Origin: Lojkania enalia
Lineage: Eukaryota > Ascomycota > Dothideomycetes > Pleosporales
Direction: 5' to 3'
Assembly (NCBI GenBank): GCA_010094045.1
Contig: ML986644.1
Location: 9,687 to 73,686 of the forward strand
Length of the DNA: 64,000 nucleotides
Shown: positions 23,360-33,435 of the stretch, in pieces
Position numbering within the stretch: position 1 is the first letter of the stretch
How the letters are laid out: each line of letters starts with the position of its first letter
Translations under genes and position numbers: made by a program
The notes under the pieces: generated by a model
Seen by the model: the letters and a program-made list of their open reading frames with translations, nothing else
What the model was told of the DNA's origin: nothing
The model's database searches: none

Positions 23360-25501
23360 CTAATCGCAAACATCTAGCTTCGCAACCGAAGGATCGTGAT
23401 CGCTGATCTGCGCGCTCCTATCCACCCACGTGTTTATATGCAGATGCTCGTACTTTGCGCGCTTCTGGAGCGCGCGGCTGACGTACATATGGTCGAGTTG
23501 CTGGGCGTTCATGTCAAACAAATACGTGTACCGTTCTTCATCTCTGATCCTCGTGACAGCGTCTAGATCGTTGGATTGTGATATGCGGGAAAAGCTTTCT
23601 AGCGGCTCGACGAAGGCGAACTCGTTGAAGTCGCCAGCTGACACGATTTTCGCCGTGGGCGAGTGTGAGAGTATGGACGCGATGAAGGATGCGGTGAGAT
23701 TGGCCTGGGCGGAGCGATCCAGCACACCGCCGTTGACGGGTGGGCGAGCGTCGCCGTGCAGACTGCTGCTCCCGCCTTTGGACCCGAAATGTACGTTGAC
23801 GGTGAAGAAGGTCGACCGTTTCCTATTCTTTCTACCGCTAGGCAAGACGTCCCATTGCGCGACCAGGGGCTTGCGGCTCGCGGTCCAGGCGGCGTTCAGC
23901 GGGTCGATGCGGCCGGGGTTGTAGGTTAATTTGGGGCCGGGGAGGACGGTGGTGGCATCTGAACTACTGCCGATGCCGGAAGAGGAGGCAGAGAGGCGGA
24001 GGAGGGTGGGCTTGTAGAGGTAGGCGACGCGGATGTTGCCGCCGGGGACACCGCCATCTTGGTCGTCGGTGGGGGAGATGGATGCGTACGCATAGGTGGG
24101 GCCGCCGGCGGTGAGAATGGCAGATGTGAGGGTTGAGAGGGTGATGTTGGAGGATGTTACTAGGAAGGTTAGTTGGGTTTGGGGTGGATGGGGGGTAGGG
24201 GAGAAGATGGAGTGTGGAGAGGGGGTAGTTGTATTCGGCATGAAGCCAAGTGATTATGGGATATAAGGTGTCAGGTAGGTATCAGCCGAAGACTAGTACA
24301 TGATACATAGATGCGAGATTCAAGCTGATGTAGTAAATATAGTAAAGGGCTTACCATCGTCATTCGTCTCCCCGTTGTCGTCCTGCACCTCCTGTAGAAA
24401 CACGAGGTCCGGCGACTTCAAATACTGCACGATGTGCTCCGCGATGGCGGGCAAGTGGCTGGACGTCGGCGATAGGTTCTCGACATTGTAGTCGCCGAAG
24501 GTGATGCCGTCGCATTTCCCGGAAGAAAGTAGCTCGGTGGCGGACGGGAGTGTAGGCGTCGCGGAGCGCAAGATCTGGATGGAGGTGAGGGGCAGGATGC
24601 GGTAGAAGCCGAAGGCATAGGTCACCACGCCCGTGATTTCTGAGAGCGTGTCGCCAAGTTTTGTGCTGGAGGGGTTGGAGGATCCGTCGAGGGGACTACC
24701 AATTATGATGGCTTCGGGGTTGGCATCTGCATGGGGTTAGATAAAGATATATGTGGGGGAATTGGAGTACATATGTACACATGCTAGGTAAGGATTCAAC
24801 CCTACTGTTGTGCTGGGATATAGCCAATACTCACCTCTATCAGTCATGGTCAATCCACCCCGCTTGTTCCGCCCAGTGACCTTCCAGTCCCCAATGACCC
24901 ACGTATCACCGAAATTGTTTGGCTTTGCGACCGCCGTGGGCTTTCGAACCGTGACCAGCTCCCCGCACAAGCTCTCCCAGAAATCCAGGCCATATTTCTT
25001 GGGGTCCAGAACGGGATTGGCGACGGAGACGAGGCTGACGTTGTTGGGCACCGCGAACACATCGCCGCCATCCAGCGCGCTGAACTGCTCCGTCGGTGGA
25101 TTTCTCGTGTCCTTGCCAATCACCAATGGCTTGACAGCGTTGCCGGACGAGACCTTCTCTTCCAGCACCGGCGAGCCGAGCTCGGTCAGGAAGATGTAGT
25201 CCTTGTTCGAGCGGTACTCTGCGACGCGGCCGCCGACCACGATGCTGTCGCCGACAGATAAATTGGTGCCGAATGTCCGGCCGAAGACGTATATCGATTG
25301 GGACGTCCTATCGTCGCGGTCTGGCATCGGAGAGCGTAGCCACAGGCCATCCGGTCCCTTGGCCGTCACAACGCCAGACACATTTGATACGGATTGGCCG
25401 GCGTAGGGAGACAGGAACTTGTTCCCGTTGATCTCGCTGATTGTCAAGGCGGCGGCGGTGGACGCCGTGAGGGCAAGGACCCGCAGGATCGAGGCGGCCA
25501 T
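23360..25501 (-). CDS. secreted endonuclease/exonuclease/phosphatase-family nuclease (ExeM/NucH-like)
   Basis: Three exons (24835-25501, 24355-24726, 23360-24159), with introns of 108 and 195 bp, give 612 residues. A signal peptide (MAASILRVLALTASTAAA) is followed by an OB-fold-like segment (about 25-220), then a DNase I-like EEP domain: GDYNVENLS near 303, the metal-binding Glu in FLQEVQDD near 331, NVHFGSKGG, SAGDFNEF, QLDHMYVS and the catalytic SDHDPSV at the end. This is the architecture of extracellular ExeM/NucH nucleases, which degrade DNA or RNA outside the cell, for example to scavenge phosphate. Joining intron 2 restores VTSSNITL in frame and shows a good branch site (CTAAC) before CCTAG. 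Confidence 0.88.
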
Positions 25502-26433
25502 GGTCGTAGCAGCTGCTGAGCGAGTGCTGATGCGCTGGCCGCTTCTGCATTGCGGATGCGCGTCTTCTTATACGGCCGCCGTTCGTGTGCCATGTTCGTG
25601 TGCTAGTATCTGTCGGTGCCGAGGATGGTGCAGCTCGTGAGTGAATAGCTGGCTGGCTACAGAGCCCAGTCGTAAAGCGGAATGTCCGCAGCGGCCGTTG
25701 TTCCTGCATCTACCGCTTCGGCGATGCGCGATGGGCTTGGCGGGCTGGAGGCGGAGAGCGTGCCCGAGCTGGTTGGCTGTCGGCGACTGGGGCTAGTCGG
25801 TTTGGGAAGGTCGCTGGACGCGGAGATGAGGGGAGGCGCAGCTACACCGTCGACGAGAGACGTCGTTCGTGTACACGTCCAGCGAAAGAGCGGCGATATG
25901 TCTCCGTGCATGTGTATCGTGGTGTGGCGTTCTGGTGGCGGCTGTATGCGCGTAACTGTTTGGCTGGAATAGGAAATGGCTTGTGCGCCGTGGCACCGGA
26001 CGTGTGTATAGTTTGCACGTGAAGTGCAGATAGACATCGAGGCCGGGTGGCATCTATGCTAGGCTACATCATTATTTCTATCCCTCCATTGCCGCCGTAT
26101 TGCCAGTCACCTTTGCTTCACGGTCCAGTCCCAGATCTGTTTATCTCGGGACTGAGAAATTGCGTCAGCCAAGCACCTCCATCATGCGCAGATCATTTGA
26201 CAGGTCCTTTGACAGGTCCTTTGGCAGGTCCATTTTAGGTTCCAAGTTGGGGGAACGAGATATGGATGCCTCAGACAGCGTTCCAACTCTGCGGCAAAGC
26301 AAGCAAAAGGATCCAAGTGGATAATTGGGGTTGTGCATACCTTAGCGTCCCAGCTTCCTTCTACCCAATGCTGGCGCTCTTGGTATGGCATGTTAGTCTT
26401 AGGTCTGTGATTATACCCCATGTATTAATATCT
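25502..26433. other. intergenic region upstream of the nuclease gene
   Basis: About 0.9 kb with short overlapping open frames and no recognisable protein. A small repeated unit (gacaggtcctttg, then ggcaggtcc) lies near 26198-26230. Confidence 0.5.
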
Positions 26434-27388
26434 CTAATGAGATTTTTGGGGCTTCGGGCTGGGCTGTACTAACAGGATTGCATTGGTGATGACCTGGTTC
26501 GCGCTCAAATCCCAGCAACTCCGCTTGGGCTGTTGCTTCTCAGGCAATGGACTACTAGCCCTACGCTTTGGGGAGGCGCGGTAGGGAAACAGCTTACGCT
26601 CGCGGTCGCGGTCGTGGAGTGTCTGGCACCTATACGGAGTAAGTTTCATCTGAGAGTTCTCTTGGCGGTGTTCTCTTACCGAGACGAAAGTTTGGCATTC
26701 GTGTTGACTAGGGCCAGGATATTCGGATGGCCCTCCAGGCCCACCTGGCTCCTGCCGTGCATCTGTAGCTCCTTGTACATAGTCAGGTTGCCGGCAAGGA
26801 AGTTGTGGTAGTTTGTCATTGAGCTCGTCGTCCATGTTCTGGAGCACTTGTGCCTCTCAATGTTAGCTTGTGGGTTTGCAGGCCTTGACTTCTACGTACT
26901 TGATGCACGACCAAGAAATCATGGCCTGCCTCCTCATCCTTCCACCTCTTCTTGTAGATGGAGAACAACCGCTTCAACTCCGCCGCGTCCTGCGCGTTGA
27001 GCTCCCAGGCTGCTAAATCTTCCAGGCGCTCCTCGATCCGCGCTCCGACTATCACCTCCATCCCGAAGTACCAGTCGAGCAGGTCGAGAAACGAAGCGCA
27101 TGAAATCCGCATGTCGAGCTGCCATGGCCCCATGTAGACGAATGCGTTGCCATTCTTGCGTCGGTTCTCGGCCTTCATGAGCCACTGCTGGCGCCATTGG
27201 AGGCCGTGGGCGAGGAGATTTTTAATGTGCGCGGCGATGAAGATGGCGGATTCTTTGTGGGCGGCGGCGAGGTTCGGGTCGAAGGAGAGGCGCGATGAGG
27301 AGGTGGGGCGGTAGGGCGGAGAGGGAGATGGTGACATCTGGATGAGTTCTGGCTCCCCATCCAGGATGTGCCACTCCCAGGTCGCCAT
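26434..27388 (-). CDS. uncharacterised protein, likely fungal-specific
   Basis: I do not recognise the family. Exon 1 (26900-27388) codes for 163 residues starting MATWEWHILDGEPEL and containing a helical segment rich in Trp and Arg (QWRQQWLMKAENRRKN, then YKKRWKDEEAGHDFL). An intron of 46 bp (gtacgt to gagag) leads to exon 2 (26434-26853), giving 302 residues in all, with a Pro/Gly-rich middle and a basic tail (SPKRRASS). An alternative with acceptor ACAAG and a second 50-bp intron also stays open and enters the same C-terminal frame, so the middle of the protein is uncertain. There is no signal peptide or membrane segment. Confidence 0.6.
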
Positions 27389-28133
27389 TGTGATAATGGT
27401 TGTTGGGTAGAGAGTAGGAGAGAAAAAGGACGGAAGAATTAGGGATGAGGATTTATTTCGTGGTGCGTGTGGGGTGGTGAGACGGAATGACGGCGCGTTG
27501 TAGATGTGACAGGAAACTAGAGTTTAGTGAAGGTGAATGAAAGGCGCCGCGGGTCCGATTTGGCGCCCTGTGTGATGACATATAGTCCGTAACTATTTTG
27601 ATTACTGCTATAATATAGTCTCTTTGTTGTCGTGGTGAAGTATAACTCTTACGGCTCCTCGTGAAATCCACGGTGTAAATACCTGCGAAGCGCGTGTGAG
27701 TGCCCGCTCATCTGAACAATTAAATGGAGTGAGTAGTGATGAGTTGATATGCTACCTATGGCATGAAGCTGCTTATATAGGCAGAATTTGTGAGCAGCAA
27801 CTAAATAATAACAAATATCAAACTCAAGCGATTGGATCGGGCGAGGATTGGTTAGAAGATTGGCACTTCAGCAAGGGCAGCATGTATACTTCAGGTCCAT
27901 CTCTTCGTGGAGGCGTGTAATTTTAGAAATGTACCCAAGATCAGTGATGTTCTCAATAGTTGAAGAAAACGTAAGTGGCCACTTCTGGATGAAAGTCGAC
28001 CGATAATCGGCTCAAAGCGAGACACCACACTGCTGTTCGTGCGAAATGTTAGATCTGGAGAGAGGCACCAGAAACTATTCATTATTATGTCGTGTCAGAA
28101 GGGATCTTTTATTCAGAGAATCAGTTCTACTAA
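27389..28133. other. intergenic region, no supported gene
   Basis: The region upstream of the uncharacterised gene and downstream of the GH3 gene. It becomes AT-richer toward 28 kb. Short open frames have no recognisable domain. Confidence 0.5.
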
Positions 28134-30616
28134 TTATACCACCGTCACAGTCCCATTACCTCGGAGATCCTTCGAGCTTCTGCCAATCCATACCATAAAT
28201 TCTCCAGGCTCAACTACATATTCCATCTTCATATTCCACAAACCCCAGTCCGAGACTTTAAGCAGTATTTTAACTTGGACTGTCTCACCGGCTCTGACGA
28301 GCACTTTCTTGAAGCTTTTTAATTGCATATTTGGAACTGCGACCGAGGCGATCACATCTTGCACATAGATTTGCACAACTTCTTTCCCATCTACCGGGGA
28401 AGTGTTCGTGATGCTCGTTGTTGCGGTGATTGTGTCCGATGCCGAAACCGTTGTTCGAGAGAGCGTGAGGTCGGAATATGTGAAGTTCGAATACGACTTC
28501 CCGTAGCCGAATTCATATAGTGGTTGGGGCGTGTTGAGCACGTACTGGTGTCCAAACTGCAATGTCCCATTCGTCATGATCGCGCCTGGGTCAGTGGAAC
28601 GACCGGAGTTCAGGTAGTCGTAGTAGACAGGCAGGGTTCCGACATCGTAGGGGAAGGAGACTGATAACTTGCCAGAAGGGTTGACATCCCCGTATATGAT
28701 ATCGGCTAACGCGGCACCGCCTTGTTCTCCCGAGTAGAATTGCTGGATCAGAGCAGAGGCGGAGGTCGAAATCCATGGCTCGGAGATCGGCTTTCCGGAT
28801 GAGTAGACTATGATGGTGGGTTTTCCGATCTCGATGATAGCTTGAGCAAGTGGGCCCATTGCCCCGACAAGATTGAGAGATGCAACATCGACATGCTCGC
28901 CGGTTGTGGCATTCAGACCCTGCCAGAGCTCCTTTTGGTCACGGGACCAAGTGCCTATTATGACTACAGCGACGTCTGCGGCTGAAGCAGCGGCGATTGC
29001 TTCAGGGAATCCAGACTGATCGTTCGACCAAAGTTCGCAACCTTTAGCGTAGGACACCGTGCCGGTGGACACATTTCGAATTCCCTGTAGAGGAGTAATG
29101 TTGCTGGGGCTGTATTGGGAGCGATATACGGCGTAGTCTCCAAGCTGGGTACGTTAGCTAAGAGCCTAATCATGCAAAGAGAATGAAATCCTTACATTGA
29201 CAAAGTCAGCCATTGGGCCAATAACCGCAACATTTACTGACTTAGCTAACGGCAGCGTATTATTATGATTCTCCAAGAGAACGATTGACTCCGCATCAAG
29301 CTGCCTAGCAACCTTGACGTGTTCCGGAGTATGGATCAATGATTTGGTATTGTTTGATGGCACTCTAAGATACGGATTTTCGAACAGACCCATCTCAAAC
29401 TTCGCGCGTAACTGTCGAGCAACGGCAGTATTGACCACTTCGATATCCAACTTCCCTGCATCTACTAGCTGAGGAATAGTCTTGAAATTGTAGGAACCGC
29501 CACCCATCTCGACATCATTGCCAGCTGGAAGAGCATAGAGAGTAACAGCTTCCATGTCGATGGGTTTACATTGACACATTTTGAATGTACAGCAGAGTCG
29601 ATCGGTAGCACCGGCGTCGGAGGTCAGCCAGTACTTGTAGCCCCATTCACCGCGAAGAACGTCTGTCATAAGGTAATGATCGGCTATGGCAGGTATGCCG
29701 TCGTAGGAATGATATGCTCCCATGACTGACTATAGTTAGCGTTGCCTAATATGTGAAAGTTCACATTGTAGAATAAAATACTTGAATATTATCGTGGGGT
29801 TATAAACTTACTGCTATAGGCTCCTGCATCAACGATTGCGCGTTTGAATGGGGGCAACCAAGTTGTTCGCATCTCTCGTTCTCCGCCGTGGACAGGGCCG
29901 GTATTCAAGCCCTGTTCTGGAGCAGAGAATCCGGCAAAGTGTTTAACTGTAGCGCTGACATTGCGACCTTGGATGCCTTTGACATAGCTATATGCCATTT
30001 CGCCAACAAGGTGAGGATCCTCGCCAAATGTTTCCTCAACACGTCCATAGCGGAGTTCCCGAGCTAGATCCGCAAGGGGGGCAAATAGCTGATTCACTCC
30101 TAGAGCTTGAGACTCTTGAGCGATGACTTTGGCCATCTCTTGTACTAAGTCTAGGTCATAAGAGCAGGCATGCCCAATAGGACTGTTGAACATGGTCGCA
30201 TTTCCGATAAGCAGGCCGTGTATTCCTTCGGTTTGGACGAATGCCGGGATACCCAGTGTAGTATTTTGAACTAGATAGTCTTGTGCCTTCTTCACGCCCT
30301 CCCTGATCCAACTCTGGGGTACCGGGTAGCCAACGTAGAGCTGGCCCGCCCTATTCTCCATGTTCCAGACCAGCCCACTGTAATTGAACGCATTGGTCGT
30401 GGTATTAATCCAGTTTGAGATATCGCCTTGGACGAGTTGCGCCGTTTTCTCCTCAATTGTCATCCGGGAAAGAAGGTCAGACACTCGATCTTCGATTGAT
30501 GCTGTAGGGTCCTTGTACGTCGCATTTGCGATATCTCTCTTGCGCCTAAGCTCGTGTCCAGCCACGTGAGTAGCAGCTAGTGAGACGAGTAGAAGAGTCC
30601 ACTTAAGTAAACCCAT
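28134..30616 (-). CDS. secreted glycoside hydrolase family 3 (beta-glucosidase / oligoxyloglucan hydrolase type)
   Basis: Three exons (29812-30616, 29196-29725, 28134-29144), with introns of 86 and 51 bp, give 781 residues. A signal peptide covers about residues 1-20 (MGLLKWTLLLVSLAATHVAG). The GH3 N domain carries EDRVSDLLSRMTIEEK, ELRYGRVEETFGEDP, KHFAGFSAPEQGLN and the nucleophile Asp305 in WLTSDAGATDRL; the C domain carries DAESIVLLENHNNTLPL and GEQGGAALADIIYGDVNPSGKL; a fibronectin III-like domain ends the protein (GKEVVQIYVQD). GH3 enzymes release terminal glucose or other units from beta-glycans. One characterised fungal GH3 (Aspergillus oryzae IpeA) releases isoprimeverose from xyloglucan oligosaccharides, a role the neighbours suggest here. 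It is divergent from the transporter gene, 704 bp away. Confidence 0.93.
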
Positions 30617-31320
30617 TTTTGTTAGGTATTCAATTCCATTAATGCTGTGCAGTCGCGCCTTTTATGGCAGCCAAAGACGCAATATTTTGCCGTGATCCAC
30701 TTTGTCATAGATGAACCAGCAAGCTGGGAGCGGAGACCATGTCCATCACCGAGGAATAGTCGGTTGCTTCCCGTAGCTTGGTAGACTTCAAATGGATATC
30801 GTGGTACGTACGCCAAAAAAGGCCAGGCTGTGGACCCTTCACAACTAGGAATTCTAGAGAGCTGCGTGGAGGCGAGGAGAGAGGTTGGGGTGTAGGTTTA
30901 GTCTGCGGTATGTAAGTGGTGGAGAATCTCGCAGCTAGCGCCCTAGCGCCCTTCCCTATCAATATTCTCGGTCTCCTCACTTTGCTCGGGCTAAGATCAG
31001 CGATGGTGGCCAGTGCTGCATGATGTTGCATTTTGGATCACCAGTGAGCGTGATCGTTCACGCTTTGGTACCACAAGCCTGGAAACTAGGGAGGTCTTTC
31101 CGTCTCTAAACCCGTCCTGGGAAGGTATGTAGAAAAGAAGCGGCATCTCTAAGGCATCACAAGGGTAAAAACCGGGTTGAAATCGGGGTTATAATAGGCC
31201 TTGTCGCTTCGTCGTCTACATAGCAATCTTCCAAGACCTTTCTTGGGTCCTTTTCTTGAGTTTGCTTGTTTTTGGCATCCTCCCCTGTTCGAATCTTCTC
31301 TAGGACAGACATCCTCCACA
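30617..31320. promoter_or_regulatory. divergent promoter region between GH3 and sugar transporter
   Basis: The 704 bp between the two start codons must carry both promoters. It contains GGCTAA at 30989-30994, the core of the XlnR/Xyr1 xylanase-activator site, and GTGGAG and GCGGAG hexamers that fit the loose CreA consensus SYGGRG. Such short motifs are expected by chance, so only the shared arrangement is firm. Confidence 0.45.
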
Positions 31321-33072
31321 ATGGGGCAGTTTTTCAACATCGCCCTTGCAGTTTTTGCTGCTACAGGGTCATTCTTGTTCGGATATGACTCTGGTGTTAT
31401 GACAGATGTCATTCAATCGCCAAATTTTCTGAGTTTCTTCAATACTAATCCAGAGACCTCGATTATCGGCGCCATCAACTCGACCTTTTCTGGAGGAGCG
31501 TAAGTCTATTCGCAACCCTTGATTCTCAATTCTTTCTAACATTGGCTATGTAGGGTATTCGGATCGTTAATGTAAAGGACCTAGAGACACTCCTTCTAAT
31601 TCAATTATTGACCCAGAGTAGGGGAGGTTTGACTATGGATCGTTTTGGAAGGAGAATGACCGTGGTTATTGGTGCCGCGATCAATCTTTTAGGAGCTTGT
31701 CTACAGTGTGGTGCTCAAAATCTAGCTATGATTCTCGTTGGGCGAATTCTTGCAGGCTGGGCAATTGGCGTCATGTCTATGTCTGTCCCTATTTACCAAT
31801 CGGAGTGTGCACATCCTAGAATTAGAGGTACGTTCAGGTAATCCATTCCCATTTCTAATAGTATATTGACGTGCTTTCAGGCCTCATTGTCGGCCTAACC
31901 CAACAAATGATCGGTGTCGGTTTCATCGTCTCGACATGGGTTGGCTATGGATCTGCCCAAGTTCCTGAGACGAGTGCATTCTCATGGCGCTTTCCACTAG
32001 GATTTCAGGCTATTCCCTGCATCATTCTGATTGGCGGTATCATGTTATTCCCCGAATCGCCTCGCCACCTGATCGAGACTGACCGCGCCGATGAGGCCCT
32101 TAAGGTGCTTTACAAACTACACTATGATGGCTCCAATGAGGACTGGATTCAATCTGAGTTCAATGAAATTAAGCTTACCATTGAGGCTGAGAAAGCTCTT
32201 ACCGTTCCAGGGTGGCGTATCATGTTCACGGTCAGAGCTTGGAGGACTCGGCTTATGCATGCCACTCTAGTTCAGGTCTTCACGCAAATGACTGGTATCA
32301 ACGTTATTGGGTTCGTGTTCCTAATACTTTGGGCTGATAAGTCATCGCTGATTGCTTTCATCTAGCTACTATCAGACAATCATGTACCATGACCTTGGAA
32401 TTGAAGGCAACCGCGCTCTTCTTGTCTCAGGAATCTACAATGTTGTCGGACCGATCTTCAACCTATTCTTTATCATTCTCATCCTCGACCGAGTCGGCCG
32501 CAGAAAGCCCCTCCTCTTTGGGACAATTGGCATCACTATTGCCCTCATCTGCGAAGCCGCCATCGGATCTCAAGTTGAGAAGGCTACCGGTTCCCGCCAA
32601 CACAGTCTCTCTATTGCCGGCGTCTTCTTCCTCTTCTGCGTCTCCTGCATTTTTAGCTGCTCCTTCGGGCCAATAAGCTGGGTTTATATGTCGGAGATCA
32701 TGCCATTCCAGATCCGAGGAAGGGGATCAGCATTTGCTACTGGCATCGGCAATTGGCTTATTTCTACCATCTGGTCTCAAGTTGCTCCTATTGGGCTAGG
32801 CAATACTAAGTACAAGTTCTACTTTATATTTGTGGCTTTCAACCTGTGCGTCACACTCCCGACAATCTACTTTGTTTTCAAGGTCAGTGATTGACATCCA
32901 TACCTCATATTACCAAACGCTAATTGGAAAATAGGAGACAAAGCAGCTTTCACTTGAGGAGATTGATCTCTTATTTGGCGAGCGCGCATTGGGAACTCTC
33001 CCAGAGAACCTTGCAGATAAGCCAGTAGGAGAAGGGCATACTGAGCTTAATGAGATGACAAAGACAGCGTGA
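31321..33072 (+). CDS. MFS sugar porter (hexose/oligosaccharide transporter)
   Basis: Six exons (31321-31499, 31554-31571, 31622-31827, 31881-32310, 32366-32882, 32935-33072) give 495 residues. Exon 2 has only 18 bases and codes for VFGSL plus part of two flanking codons; including it restores the first loop as in all sugar porters. Family marks: FGYDSGVM in helix 1, MDRFGRR in loop 2-3, GRILAGWAIG and VPIYQSE, PESPRHLIE after helix 6, QMTGINVIGYYQTIM, DRVGRRKPLL, PFQIRGRG and the ETKQLSLEEID ending. Sugar porters carry mono- or disaccharides with protons across the plasma membrane. Its place between a GH3 and a GH31 gene suggests import of their shared sugar. The donor of intron 4 (gttcgt) is weak but the join is required. 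Confidence 0.92.
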
Positions 33073-33435
33073 GAGGCAAAACTGGGAGAGATGAACCCCT
33101 CTGTGTAGTGGTTGTCTCTGCAAAATAGACTGATTAAGGTCGTTAATAGTATGAGATAAATATTAGTTTATATCAATGCTTGAATACTCTATATATATAT
33201 GCTTCATATATTTTGTTGAAAACTTAGTGTCTCTCTGACGGTCGAAAATGTCGACTGAGTAGAGTTTCGGGCTTTTGCAGCGTCACGAGGAAAAGAATTC
33301 CTTTGAGCGGGCCGGAACCCGAAATCAGGTAAAAATCTAGTCTAAGAAGGGGTTGCCGAGGTCCTGGTTGATAAGTTTTCATAATCGAACTAATATTGTC
33401 TGTATGGTAAGAGCTTTCTTAATCGCCTATGCTAT

